A stretch of 64,000 nucleotides of DNA, taken from NCBI RefSeq assembly GCF_003339505.1, contig NZ_QPIW01000019.1, forward strand, positions 1-64,000, in the 5' to 3' direction. Shown here in pieces: positions 1 through 8,100 of this stretch (positions are counted from its first letter, which is position 1; every line of letters starts with the position of its first letter). Origin of the DNA: Runella aurantiaca. Its GTDB lineage: Bacteria > Bacteroidota > Bacteroidia > Cytophagales > Spirosomataceae. The notes under the pieces were generated by a model. It ran no database searches and was not told the origin of the DNA. It saw only the letters and a program-made list of their open reading frames with translations. The translations under genes and the position numbers were made by a program.

Positions 1-15
1 TTCGTTGGCGGCCAT
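1..15 (-). CDS. 5' end of a minus-strand gene running off the window (first five codons only)
   Basis: Only an ATG followed by four sense codons (M-A-A-N-E) is visible before the window ends, so no function can be given. The call rests on a well-placed Bacteroidota-type -7 element, TAACTTTG, on the minus strand at 53-46, about 31 bases upstream of the ATG, and on the absence of any competing gene in 1-140. It could still be chance. Confidence 0.35.
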
Positions 16-45
16 GTGTGCCTATTCTTTTTACCAAAGAAAACC

Positions 46-89
46 CAAAGTTAGTATTGCATCTCCATTGGAATTGAGGCAGTACTGCC
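46..89 (-). promoter_or_regulatory. Probable minus-strand promoter with upstream palindrome
   Basis: The minus strand reads TAACTTTG at 53-46, an exact TAnnTTTG -7 box. About 25 bases upstream lies the perfect 12-bp palindrome GGCAGTACTGCC (78-89), placed just above the -33 position where an activator or repressor could bind. Promoter assignment is by pattern only. Confidence 0.35.
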
Positions 90-123
90 CGCCAATAGCT
101 GCGTAGATATTGAAAAGTTCACG

Positions 124-211
124 TTAAAAAAAATACAAACATGAATTCCGCCGTTGACTGTGTGGACACAGCCAACTTTGTGATTAAAAAAAAATCTACA
201 AACATGAATTC
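124..211 (+). repeat. Palindrome flanked by direct repeats at the start of the first gene
   Basis: Two near-identical stretches (A-run, then TACAAACATGAATTC) occur at 124-148 and 184-211. Between them is an 11-bp-arm inverted repeat at 153-176 (GTTGACTGTGT / ACACAGCCAAC, one mismatch that is a G-U pair in RNA). The arrangement looks like a small palindromic element inserted with duplication of the flanking start region; it creates a second, in-frame upstream ATG at 141. Confidence 0.55.
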
Positions 212-1493
212 TTCACTCACTGCTAAAGCCTATTTCTCGGGCTTTGAATTAGCGCACGATACGTATAACGCCATTACTGCCGCAAGCAACGGCAAACTCT
301 ACTACGTCCTTTGTTCAGAATCCTACGAAATCGGTGGTCAAATGTATGCGTATGACCCAACGACCGACCAAACTGAATGGATAGCGGATTTGACCGAAAT
401 CTGTGGTGAAAAAGACGCCAACGCCATTCCGCAGGGCAAAAGCCACGTTCGTTTTTATGAAAGCAACGGCAAGCTGTATTTCGCCACGCACATTGGCGTG
501 TATGAGATGATTGAGGGAATGGAACGTTTGCCGCAAAACGCGCCCGATGGTAAAAGCCTTTATCCCAGCGGGCATTTTTTATCGTACGATTTAGCAACGG
601 GTGCATTTGAAGACTTAGCCATCGCACCCGAAGGTGAAGGTATTCTGACCATGACAATGGATCGAGAGCGAGGTCATCTGTACGGCATTACGTGGCCGTT
701 GGGGTATTTCATTCATTACGATATTTCTGCCAAAACCCTTAAAACAGTAGGTCTGGTATCGGCCAAGGGCGAAGCTGGAATCCCGGGCGATGACTACCGC
801 GTATTGTGCCGTTCGATGGTGGTTGACCCAAGCGACGGAGCGGTTTATTTTTCTACTTCCGAAGGCGACATTTTTACGTATCATCCTGATAACGAAGGCT
901 TACAAAAAGTAGAAGGTGTTGATTTACGGATTGATTATTTTGGGAAATACGACCCCAAACATCCCGGTAGTATGGGCTACAACTGGCGTAAGATCTTCTG
1001 GTATGCTCCCGAGCAGGTAGCCTACGGAATTCACGGAAATTCGGGGTATTTGTTCCGTTTTGATCCCAAAACTCCTAAAATTGAAATCGTAGAACGCTTA
1101 ACCTCGGAGCCTTCCCGAAAAAGCGGCATGTTCGATCAATTTAGCTACGGCTATTTGGGTTTTCAGCCCAGCCCAGATGGCGAAACGATTCATTACCTTA
1201 CGGGCGGGCCGATATACATCGACGGGAAGCGCCTCAAAGGAGCCGACCAAATTTCCAAAGGGGCAGCCAAAGGACTGGAAAATCTGCATTTGATTACGTT
1301 CCATATTCCGACCCAAACCTACCAAGACCACGGCCCTATTTTTTACGCCGACGGTAGCCGACCTACCTACGTTAATTCCATCGCTATCGGAGCCGACGGT
1401 GCGGTTTATACCTTAGCCCGATTTGACCATAACGGGCGCGAAATTCAGGATTTGGTCAAGATTGATTTAAAAACGAAAGAATACTATTTATAG
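204..1493 (+). CDS. Predicted beta-propeller protein, function unknown
   Basis: A 429-residue protein without a recognisable signal peptide. It contains recurring blade-like segments of the type 'NGKLYFATH...VYEM', 'GHFLSYDLATGAFEDLA', 'GAVYFSTSEGDIFTYHPD' and 'GAVYTLARFD', spaced roughly 50-60 residues apart, which is what a multi-bladed beta-propeller (SMP-30/NHL-like) looks like. The in-frame ATG at 141 would add 21 residues, but those codons lie in a palindrome flanked by direct repeats, so the ATG at 204 is preferred. The next gene downstream is an exported oxidoreductase 217 bases away; a shared carbohydrate role is possible but not shown. No catalytic residues can be assigned. Homologues may be annotated simply as hypothetical. 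Confidence 0.75.
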   Translation: MNSSLTAKAYFSGFELAHDTYNAITAASNGKLYYVLCSESYEIGGQMYAYDPTTDQTEWIADLTEICGEKDANAIPQGKSHVRFYESNGKLYFATHIGVYEMIEGMERLPQNAPDGKSLYPSGHFLSYDLATGAFEDLAIAPEGEGILTMTMDRERGHLYGITWPLGYFIHYDISAKTLKTVGLVSAKGEAGIPGDDYRVLCRSMVVDPSDGAVYFSTSEGDIFTYHPDNEGLQKVEGVDLRIDYFGKYDPKHPGSMGYNWRKIFWYAPEQVAYGIHGNSGYLFRFDPKTPKIEIVERLTSEPSRKSGMFDQFSYGYLGFQPSPDGETIHYLTGGPIYIDGKRLKGADQISKGAAKGLENLHLITFHIPTQTYQDHGPIFYADGSRPTYVNSIAIGADGAVYTLARFDHNGREIQDLVKIDLKTKEYYL

Positions 1494-1522
1494 AGGTGCC
1501 CGAAATGGTAGCTTACGCCCAA

Positions 1523-1544
1523 TGCTGGGTTTGAGAACCAGGCA
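1523..1544. repeat. Small imperfect hairpin with TTTGAGAA loop
   Basis: TGCTGG/CCAGGCA arms (one bulge) enclose GTTTGAGAA. The loop resembles the TTTTGAGAAA loops of the tandem hairpins at 59608-59649, so it may be a degenerate member of the same family. It lies in the 217-base gap after the propeller gene and could act as a terminator, though no T-run follows. I see nothing else in the gap apart from AT-rich sequence before the next ATG. Confidence 0.3.
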
Positions 1545-1710
1545 TCACACACCCCAAAATTGAATCGTGTAACCTTTCAGCATGATGAGTAGGTAAAAAT
1601 TAAAAAAGTCTTCTCAAAAAAGAACTGTTCGGTAGCCTACTTATTTTTAAATAGTGTAGTAAATTGGCCCCTCAACAGACCCATTTATTTTTTTACACAA
1701 AACACCTTTC

Positions 1711-3078
1711 ATGAACACTCCAGAAACTTCTACAAACAGCGAATCTCGGCGCAATTTTATCAAAAAAACACTGACAGGAACTGCTCTATTGACCGTTGGC
1801 GGCATTTTGCCTGGATTTAGTGCCAAAAGCTACGGCCGTATTCTCGGAGCCAACGAAAAAGTCCGACTCGGCGTGATGGGCGTCAATAGTCGCGGGTATG
1901 CGCTGGCAAGCAATTTTGCCCTGCAACCCAACTGTGAAGTCGTTTCGATTTCGGATGTAGATTCACGCGCTTCCGAAAAGTGTATCAAAGCCGTTGAAAA
2001 AATTCAAAATTCCAAACCCAAAGACGTTCCCGACTTTCGTAATGCACTGGAAGATAAAGACGTTGATGCACTCATCATCGCAGCGCCTGACCACTGGCAC
2101 GCACCGGCAGCTATTTTGGCATCGAAAGCAGGCAAACACGTCTATCTGGAAAAACCATGCAGTCATAATCCGTACGAAGGAGAATTGCTCGTAGCAGTTG
2201 CCGCCAAGTACAAAAATGTGATTCAAATGGGCAATCAGCGTCGGTCGTGGCCAAATGTAAAACAAGCCTTAAAAGATATTCAGGACGGCGTGATCGGTCG
2301 CCCATATTTTGCCAAAGGTTGGTACACCAACAACCGCGCATCCATCGGTATTGGGAAAGAACAGGCCGTTCCGTCGTGGCTTAATTACGATCTGTGGCAA
2401 GGACCCGCGCCGCGTCGTGCGTATAAAGACAATATTCTCCACTACAATTGGCACTGGTTTTGGCATTGGGGTACGGGCGAAGCCCTCAACAACGGCACCC
2501 ACATGCTCGACCTCATGCGTTGGGGATTGGGCGTGGAATTTCCTACCAAAGTCTCATCCTCGGGCGGTCGCTATCGCTACCAAGACGATTGGGAAACCCC
2601 CGATACTCAGGTGATTAACTTAGAATTTGGCAAAGATAAATTTATGACGTGGGAAGGCCGCAGTTGCAACAGCCGCAACATAGAAGGCAGCAGCGTGGGG
2701 GTTTCTTTTTACGGAGAAAAAGGAACATTGGAGTACGGCGGCGGCAACGCCTACAAGATTTACGATTTGGACAATAAGATTGTCAAAGACGTCAAAAATG
2801 ATTTGGTGATTGACCCTCGTAATAAAATGGATCCTTCACAAGCCTTGGATGCCTTCCATTTCCAAAACTTCGTCTCGGCCATCAAAGAAGGAACTCCGTT
2901 GGCTTCAGGAATCGTCGGCGGACATCAAAGTACGCTGCTTTGTCAATTGGGAAATATCGCCCTGCGCTCCAACAGCATTTTGGAGATTGACCCTACCAAC
3001 GGACATATCAAAAATAACAAAGCAGCCAAAAAGTTTTGGAAACGCGAGTACGAAAAAGGCTGGGAGCCAACGATATGA
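1711..3078 (+). CDS. Gfo/Idh/MocA family oxidoreductase with Tat signal
   Basis: A 455-residue NAD(P)-dependent sugar oxidoreductase family protein. The N-terminus has a twin-arginine motif (SRRNFIKK, residues 13-20) and a hydrophobic stretch ending near GFSA, so it is probably folded with its cofactor and exported to the periplasm. The Rossmann domain follows (VRLGVMGVNSRGYALAS, about 51-67) with the family motif EKPCSHN near residue 148; the C-terminal half carries the motifs HWFWHWGTGEALNNGTHMLDL. Exported members of this superfamily in Bacteroidota include GH109 alpha-N-acetylgalactosaminidases, which use NAD+ transiently, but the sequence alone does not decide whether this is a glycosidase or a dehydrogenase. 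It overlaps the downstream permease by an ATGA, so the two are translationally coupled, which ties it to amino-sugar use. Confidence 0.88.
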   Translation: MNTPETSTNSESRRNFIKKTLTGTALLTVGGILPGFSAKSYGRILGANEKVRLGVMGVNSRGYALASNFALQPNCEVVSISDVDSRASEKCIKAVEKIQNSKPKDVPDFRNALEDKDVDALIIAAPDHWHAPAAILASKAGKHVYLEKPCSHNPYEGELLVAVAAKYKNVIQMGNQRRSWPNVKQALKDIQDGVIGRPYFAKGWYTNNRASIGIGKEQAVPSWLNYDLWQGPAPRRAYKDNILHYNWHWFWHWGTGEALNNGTHMLDLMRWGLGVEFPTKVSSSGGRYRYQDDWETPDTQVINLEFGKDKFMTWEGRSCNSRNIEGSSVGVSFYGEKGTLEYGGGNAYKIYDLDNKIVKDVKNDLVIDPRNKMDPSQALDAFHFQNFVSAIKEGTPLASGIVGGHQSTLLCQLGNIALRSNSILEIDPTNGHIKNNKAAKKFWKREYEKGWEPTI

Positions 3079-4397
3079 AAGCGACTACTACCGCCGTTGA
3101 CGTAAGTAGCCTTACCAAACGGGAAACCAATATTTCTATTTTTTTAGTGGGAGTCATGTTTTTTATGTTTGGCTTCATCTCTTGGGTCAATGCCATTCTG
3201 ATTCCTTATTTCAAAATTGCCTGCGAACTCACCAGTTTTCAGGCCTATCTAGTGGCATTTGCCTTTTACATTGCCTATTTCATCATGTCGGTACCGGCGT
3301 CGTATTTACTCAAAACGCAGGGATTCAAAAAAGGAATGATGATTGGTTTTTGGTTCATGGCATTGGGCGCGTTTATTTTCGTGCCTGCCGCCATGACCCG
3401 CACTTACGGCATTTTTCTAATGGGATTGTTTACGATTGGCATTGGTTTATCCATTCTCCAAACCGCCGCCAATCCTTACATCACGATTTTGGGACCTAAA
3501 GAGCGCGGCGCACAACGCATCAGCATCATGGGTATCTGCAACAAAGCCGCCGGGATTTTGTCGCCGCTTATTTTTGCCGCCGTCATTTTACGCCCAACAG
3601 ATACCGACCTGTTTGCCCAACTCAGCACCATGAATGACCTGCAACGCAGTGCGGCCTTGGATGAATTGGTACGTAGAGTGATTACTCCTTACACAGTTTT
3701 GGGCATTTTCCTCTTTGTACTTGGCTATTTGGTGTACCGTTCGCCATTACCTGAAATCAACACCGAACATGAAAGCCCCGAAGTGGCGACCAATAATGCG
3801 GGCAAAACGAGCATTTTTCAGTTTCCGCACTTGATCTTGGGAGCCGTGGCCATTTTTCTGCATGTAGGCACGCAAGTGATTGCGATTGATACGATTATCG
3901 GCTACGCTAATTCGATGGGCATTGATTTATTAAAGGCCAAAACCTTTCCTTCCTATACCTTGGCCTGCACCATTTGTGGGTACATCATCGGCATCATTAC
4001 AATTCCGAAATTTGTCAGTCAGGTCAATGCACTGCGGTTTTGTACATTGTTGGGAACGGTGTTTACGTTACTCATTATTTTTGCCAAAGGTTCAGTAAAT
4101 TTCCTCGGACAAACCGCCGACCTTTCCATTTGGTTTGTGGTGCTATTGGGATTAGCCAATTCACTAGTTTGGGCGGGCATTTGGCCGTTGGCCTTGGACG
4201 GATTGGGACGTTATACCAAACTGGGTGCTTCCATCCTTATCATGGGCTTGTGCGGCAACGCCCTGATGCCATTGGTGTATGGCTACTTCGCTGATTTGTA
4301 CGATGTTCGCACCGCCTATTGGGTTTTATTACCTTGCTATTTGTACTTAGTGTATTATGCTGCTTATGGTCATAAAGTAAAACGTTGGGGATTATAA
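3075..4397 (+). CDS. MFS sugar:H+ symporter, FucP/NagP type
   Basis: A 440-residue inner-membrane permease with about 12 hydrophobic segments. The first helix (FLVGVMFFMFGFISWVNAIL) and the region ILQTAANPYITILGP are typical of the fucose/GlcNAc branch (FHS family) of the major facilitator superfamily. The ATG at 3075 overlaps the previous stop codon (ATGA), which is a better start than the in-frame ATG at 3036 that would overlap the upstream gene by 43 bases. Being followed by nagA and a nagB-like gene, the likely substrate is N-acetylglucosamine or a related N-acetylhexosamine rather than fucose; this is inference from context. Because no PTS component is present, a separate kinase would be needed elsewhere to give the 6-phosphate substrate of NagA. 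Confidence 0.88.
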   Translation: MKATTTAVDVSSLTKRETNISIFLVGVMFFMFGFISWVNAILIPYFKIACELTSFQAYLVAFAFYIAYFIMSVPASYLLKTQGFKKGMMIGFWFMALGAFIFVPAAMTRTYGIFLMGLFTIGIGLSILQTAANPYITILGPKERGAQRISIMGICNKAAGILSPLIFAAVILRPTDTDLFAQLSTMNDLQRSAALDELVRRVITPYTVLGIFLFVLGYLVYRSPLPEINTEHESPEVATNNAGKTSIFQFPHLILGAVAIFLHVGTQVIAIDTIIGYANSMGIDLLKAKTFPSYTLACTICGYIIGIITIPKFVSQVNALRFCTLLGTVFTLLIIFAKGSVNFLGQTADLSIWFVVLLGLANSLVWAGIWPLALDGLGRYTKLGASILIMGLCGNALMPLVYGYFADLYDVRTAYWVLLPCYLYLVYYAAYGHKVKRWGL

Positions 4398-4403
4398 AAG
4401 TCG

Positions 4404-4436
4404 AAACCTGCCAAGTTTTAAAAACTTGGCAGGTTT
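4404..4436. repeat. Near-perfect palindrome between permease and nagA
   Basis: AAACCTGCCAAGTTTT and AAAACTTGGCAGGTTT form a 16-bp-arm hairpin. It shares the CCAAGTTT/AAACTTGG core with palindromes at 6564-6628 and 8061-8093, so it looks like a dispersed element rather than a gene-specific site. In the RNA it could attenuate or stabilise the message between permease and nagA. Confidence 0.7.
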
Positions 4437-4467
4437 GAACAAAGTCCTGAAATAAGGCATTTTTCGC

Positions 4468-5643
4468 ATGAGAATAAAAATCACTAACGGCACCATTCTT
4501 ACTCCCTTCCGCGCCATCAAAAACGGAACGGTTGTCATTGAAAAAGACCGAATTTTAGGCGTACACGAAGGAAATGTGGAAGTGCCCGATGCAACCGAAA
4601 TCGATGCCAAAGGCCAATACATAGCACCGGGCTTCATTGACATTCACGTACACGGCGGCGGCGGCTATGACTTTATGGACGGAACCGAAGAAGCCTTTCT
4701 GAAAATCGCGGAACTCCACGCCCAATACGGAACGACTTCTTTGGTTCCAACCACGCTGACGGCAGAAAAAGAAGATCTGCTCCAAACCTTAGACGTTTAC
4801 GAAAACGCCAATCGACAAAACACAAAAGGCGCAAATCTCCTCGGAATCCACTTGGAAGGCCCTTATTTTGCCCTGAATCAGCGGGGAGCGCAGGACCCGC
4901 GCTACATTCGTAATCCTGACCCTGCCGAGTACGAAGAAATTCTCAGTCATTCGTCGTCCATTGTACGGTGGAGTGCCGCGCCAGAGTTGGAAGGCGCGAT
5001 TGCTTTCGGACAGCGTTTGCGTCAAAAAGGTATTTTGGCGGCCATTGCTCATACCGACGCGTTTTACGATGATGTGTTGGCGGCGTATGAAAACGGCTAT
5101 TCGCTCGTAACTCACTTGTATTCAGCCATGTCTGGGGTAACGCGCAAAAATGCGTTTCGGTACGCGGGCGTGATTGAAAGTGCGTTTTTGTTGGATTTAG
5201 ATGTTGAAATCATCGGTGACGGCATACATTTACCCGCGCCGTTACTCAAACTCATCTATAAAATCAAAGGTGCTGACCGCACCGCCCTCATCACCGATGC
5301 CATGCGCGGTGCCGGAATGCCCGAAGGCGAAAGCACGTTGGGCTCATTGAAAAACGGCCTCAAAGTCATCATCGAAGACGGCGTAGCTAAAATGCCCGAC
5401 CGTACTTCCTTTGCCGGCAGCGTAGCCACCTTCGACCGATTGGTCAGAAACATGGTCAATATGGCCGACGTATCGCTGTTGGAAGCGGTGCGCATGGCAA
5501 GTACCACGCCCGCTCGTATTATGGACGTTGACGACCGAAAAGGTCTAATTGCCAAAGGGAAAGATGCTGATATTGTCTTTTTTGATAAATATATTAATAT
5601 CAGTATGACGATGGTTGGGGGAAAAGTGGTGTATTCAAAGTAA
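4468..5643 (+). CDS. nagA: N-acetylglucosamine-6-phosphate deacetylase
   Basis: A 391-residue cytoplasmic amidohydrolase that removes acetate from GlcNAc-6-P to give GlcN-6-P. The amidohydrolase metal motif HVHGGGGYDFMDG is at about residues 60-72, HLEGPYF with the conserved Glu at about 128-134, a metal-ligand His in AIAHTDA near 192, HLYSAM near 213, and ALITDAMRGAG with the catalytic Asp near 275. Length fits the family. It starts 70 bases after the permease with a palindrome in the gap and is followed by a nagB-like gene, so uptake, deacetylation and deamination/isomerisation are encoded in order. Confidence 0.95.
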   Translation: MRIKITNGTILTPFRAIKNGTVVIEKDRILGVHEGNVEVPDATEIDAKGQYIAPGFIDIHVHGGGGYDFMDGTEEAFLKIAELHAQYGTTSLVPTTLTAEKEDLLQTLDVYENANRQNTKGANLLGIHLEGPYFALNQRGAQDPRYIRNPDPAEYEEILSHSSSIVRWSAAPELEGAIAFGQRLRQKGILAAIAHTDAFYDDVLAAYENGYSLVTHLYSAMSGVTRKNAFRYAGVIESAFLLDLDVEIIGDGIHLPAPLLKLIYKIKGADRTALITDAMRGAGMPEGESTLGSLKNGLKVIIEDGVAKMPDRTSFAGSVATFDRLVRNMVNMADVSLLEAVRMASTTPARIMDVDDRKGLIAKGKDADIVFFDKYINISMTMVGGKVVYSK

Positions 5644-5653
5644 AATAAAAGTC

Positions 5654-5714
5654 AACCACTGGGTTTGACACAGAGTTTCACACCCTCTGTGGTACTCTGT
5701 GTAACTCAGTGGTT
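5654..5714. repeat. Long imperfect palindrome of the AACCAC...ACACAGAG family
   Basis: The left arm begins AACCACTGGGTTTGACACAGAG and the right arm ends CTCTGTGTAACTCAGTGGTT; the arms pair apart from a small indel. Related arms occur at 32818-32858, 57913-57942 and 58033-58061. It fills the nagA to nagB-like gap and could form a strong RNA hairpin before the second gene. Confidence 0.7.
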
Positions 5715-5729
5715 ATAAAAAAACAATAT

Positions 5730-6524
5730 ATGACTCCTCTACACGAAACAACAATAGACAACCTTCACGTCAAACTATTCAAAACCCGCTGGGAATTAGG
5801 CCAAAACGCGGCTGAAATGGCCGCATCCAAAATCAGAGAATTGCTGCAAAGCCAAGACGTTGTCAACATCATCTTCGCCGCAGCACCATCGCAAAATGAA
5901 TTTTTGGATGCTTTGGCCCAACAGCCTGAAATAGATTGGCAACGCGTCAATACCTTTCACATGGACGAATACATCGGCCTATCGGATGATGCTCCGCAGC
6001 GATTTGGCAATTTTTTGAAAGACCGTTTTTTTGATAAAGTACCGCTTCGCTCCGTGTTTTATATCAACGGCAACGTCAGCGACCCCGACGCTGAATGTTT
6101 ACGCTACGAAGCCTTGCTGAATGAATATCCTACCGACATCGTCTGCATGGGCATTGGCGAAAACTGCCATATTGCCTTCAACGACCCGCATATTGCGTTT
6201 TTCAACGATCCCGTATTGGTTAAAAAAGTGGATTTGGACTTAACCAGTCGTTATCAACAAGTCCACGACGGTTGCTTTGCAACACTCGAACAAGTACCCG
6301 AATACGCCCTAACGCTTACGATTCCGGCGTTGGTCAAAGCACCGACGGTGTTTTGCATGGTTCCGGCCGCCCACAAGGCTGAGGCTATTTATCACACGCT
6401 AGTGGATGAAATCAGCGAAATTTATCCTTCCACTATTTTACGAAAACACCCCAATGCGACGTTATTTATCGACCAAGACAGCGCCCGCCAATGGATGAAA
6501 GAAGCGTCATTTGCAAGTAAATAA
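5730..6524 (+). CDS. Glucosamine-6-phosphate deaminase-like (NagB family) sugar-phosphate isomerase
   Basis: A 264-residue member of the NagB/6-phosphogluconolactonase fold. The ring-opening/active-site segment FHMDEYIGL (residues 77-84) is intact. The segment equivalent to canonical GVDGHIAFNEP reads GENCHIAFNDP (143-153): the residues aligned with NagB Asp141 and Glu148 are Asn145 and Asp152, and the Gly before the His is Cys. The phosphate-loop region reads AAAPSQNEF rather than the usual LPTGSTP-type loop. It is therefore a divergent subfamily, perhaps acting on another hexosamine phosphate such as GalN-6-P, although position after nagA favours GlcN-6-P. The ATG at 5730 was chosen; an upstream GTG at 5709 lies inside the palindrome. 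Confidence 0.8.
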   Translation: MTPLHETTIDNLHVKLFKTRWELGQNAAEMAASKIRELLQSQDVVNIIFAAAPSQNEFLDALAQQPEIDWQRVNTFHMDEYIGLSDDAPQRFGNFLKDRFFDKVPLRSVFYINGNVSDPDAECLRYEALLNEYPTDIVCMGIGENCHIAFNDPHIAFFNDPVLVKKVDLDLTSRYQQVHDGCFATLEQVPEYALTLTIPALVKAPTVFCMVPAAHKAEAIYHTLVDEISEIYPSTILRKHPNATLFIDQDSARQWMKEASFASK

Positions 6525-6563
6525 AACCCAACGGGTGCTTATTTAATCAAGTAAAATAGAGCA

Positions 6564-6628
6564 AGATTTTCCAAGTTTTCAATAGATCTGATTATTTATC
6601 CGCTTATTAACCTAAACTTGGAAAGTCT
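6564..6628. repeat. Separated inverted repeat upstream of the exported oxidoreductase
   Basis: AGATTTTCCAAGTTT (6564-6578) pairs with AAACTTGGAAAGTCT (6614-6628), 14 of 15 positions, leaving a 35-base AT-rich loop. Same core (CTTGGAAAG) as the hairpin at 8061-8093, which lies at the other end of the next gene, so this gene is bracketed by related elements. Confidence 0.55.
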
Positions 6629-6683
6629 ATTTTGCCTAACTATTTACTTTTTTATCAAAAACATACCCACAATTACGTCATTT

Positions 6684-8048
6684 ATGAAAGCACGCGTTTT
6701 AGGCTGTCTGCTGGCGGCCGGCAGTTTAACCCTCCCCGCCATTGGCCAAGAGAAGAATAAATCAGTCAGTTTGATTGTGTTGGAGCCCGGGCATTTCCAT
6801 GCGGCATTGGTCCAAAATACCCCGTACGATAACGTCAACCCCGTCGTACATGTGTATGCGTCCAAAGGCCCGGATGTGGAATCGTATCTGGATAAAATCA
6901 AAAAATACAACTCCCGCCCCGAAGACCCGACCCAATGGGACGAGAAAGTCTATACAGGGCCCGATTTTTTCCAAAAAATGCTTTCCGAAAAAGCGGGGAA
7001 TCTGGTCATTTTGGCGGGAAATAACCAAAAGAAAACCGATTACATCAAAAAATCGGTGGATGCCGGTTTGAACGTGTTGGCTGATAAGCCCATGGCCATT
7101 GACGCTGCCGGGTTTTCGTTGTTGCAAGAAGCTTTTGCCCAAGCGAAAAAGAAGAACGTGCTACTCTACGACATCATGACCGAGCGCTACGAAATCTCCA
7201 ACGCACTCCAACGTGAATTGGCGTTGTTACCGGAACTGTTTGGCACACTGCAAAAAGGCACACCTCAAGACCCGGCCGTAACCAAGGAAAGCGTTCACCA
7301 TTTTTTCAAATACGTATCGGGCGAGCCGCTCATTCGTCCAAGTTGGTTTTTTGACGTCAACCAACAGGGCGAAGGGATTGTGGATGTTACCACTCACTTG
7401 GTGGATTTGATTCAATGGAGTTGCTTTCCTAACCAGGTGATTGATTATCAAAAAGATATAAAGTTTTTGTCGGCCACGCACAACGCCACCACCCTTACGC
7501 CCGAACAATTTAAGTTAGTGACCAAAAGCGATACGTATCCTGATTATTTGAAAAAAGATGTCAAAGGAAAGAATCTGGAAGTATACGCCAACGGGCAGAT
7601 TGACTACACTTTGAAAGGTGTTCACGCGCGGGCATCGGTAATCTGGAATTTTCAGGCACCGCAGGGAACAGGCGATACTCATTATTCGATCATGAAAGGC
7701 AGCAAAGCCAATCTCATCATCCGTCAGGGCAAAGAGCAAAACTTTAAACCGGTGCTATACATCGAACCGATTAATGCCACGCCTGCCTACGAAAAAGCCG
7801 TAGCCGAAGCCTTCAAGAAAGCACAGGCAGCCTATCCGGGCATTGAATTGAAGAAGAATGACAAAGGTTGGGAAGTGACGGTTCCGAAGAAATACGACAC
7901 GGGCCACGAATCGCATTTTGCGCAGGTAGCCAAGAAATACATGGAATTTTTGAAAGCGGGTAAACTTCCTGCGTGGGAAGTGCCTAATATGATTGCCAAA
8001 TATTATACGACAACCGAAGCGTTGAAACTGGCGAAAACGAAGAAATAA
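6684..8048 (+). CDS. Exported Gfo/Idh/MocA family oxidoreductase
   Basis: A 454-residue protein with a Sec signal peptide (MKARVLGCLLAAGSLTLPAIGQ) and a mature Rossmann-type oxidoreductase that starts at SLIVLEPGHFH. The motif 'DKPMAID' near residue 140 is the family's EKP-type nicotinamide-site motif with Asp for Glu, and VDVTTHLVDLIQW near 235 matches the substrate-domain His segment. The ATG at 6684 is preferred to the upstream ATG/GTG at 6618 because it begins an ideal signal peptide. It lies 159 bases after the nagB-like gene and is last in the block; a periplasmic role in processing amino-sugar glycans is inferred from context. The C-terminal half is long for the family and corresponds to the Bacteroidota oxidoreductases with a specialised C-terminal domain. 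Confidence 0.82.
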   Translation: MKARVLGCLLAAGSLTLPAIGQEKNKSVSLIVLEPGHFHAALVQNTPYDNVNPVVHVYASKGPDVESYLDKIKKYNSRPEDPTQWDEKVYTGPDFFQKMLSEKAGNLVILAGNNQKKTDYIKKSVDAGLNVLADKPMAIDAAGFSLLQEAFAQAKKKNVLLYDIMTERYEISNALQRELALLPELFGTLQKGTPQDPAVTKESVHHFFKYVSGEPLIRPSWFFDVNQQGEGIVDVTTHLVDLIQWSCFPNQVIDYQKDIKFLSATHNATTLTPEQFKLVTKSDTYPDYLKKDVKGKNLEVYANGQIDYTLKGVHARASVIWNFQAPQGTGDTHYSIMKGSKANLIIRQGKEQNFKPVLYIEPINATPAYEKAVAEAFKKAQAAYPGIELKKNDKGWEVTVPKKYDTGHESHFAQVAKKYMEFLKAGKLPAWEVPNMIAKYYTTTEALKLAKTKK

Positions 8049-8060
8049 GGTCGAAGTTTC

Positions 8061-8099
8061 AGACTTGGAAAGTTTCAAAAACTTTCCAAGTCTTTTTTA
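8061..8099 (+). terminator. Intrinsic terminator between convergent genes
   Basis: AGACTTGGAAAGTTT (8061-8075) pairs perfectly with AAACTTTCCAAGTCT (8079-8093) around a 3-base loop and is followed by TTTTTAT. It ends the exported oxidoreductase gene and faces the 3' end of rimO. Confidence 0.85.
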
Positions 8100-8100
8100 T

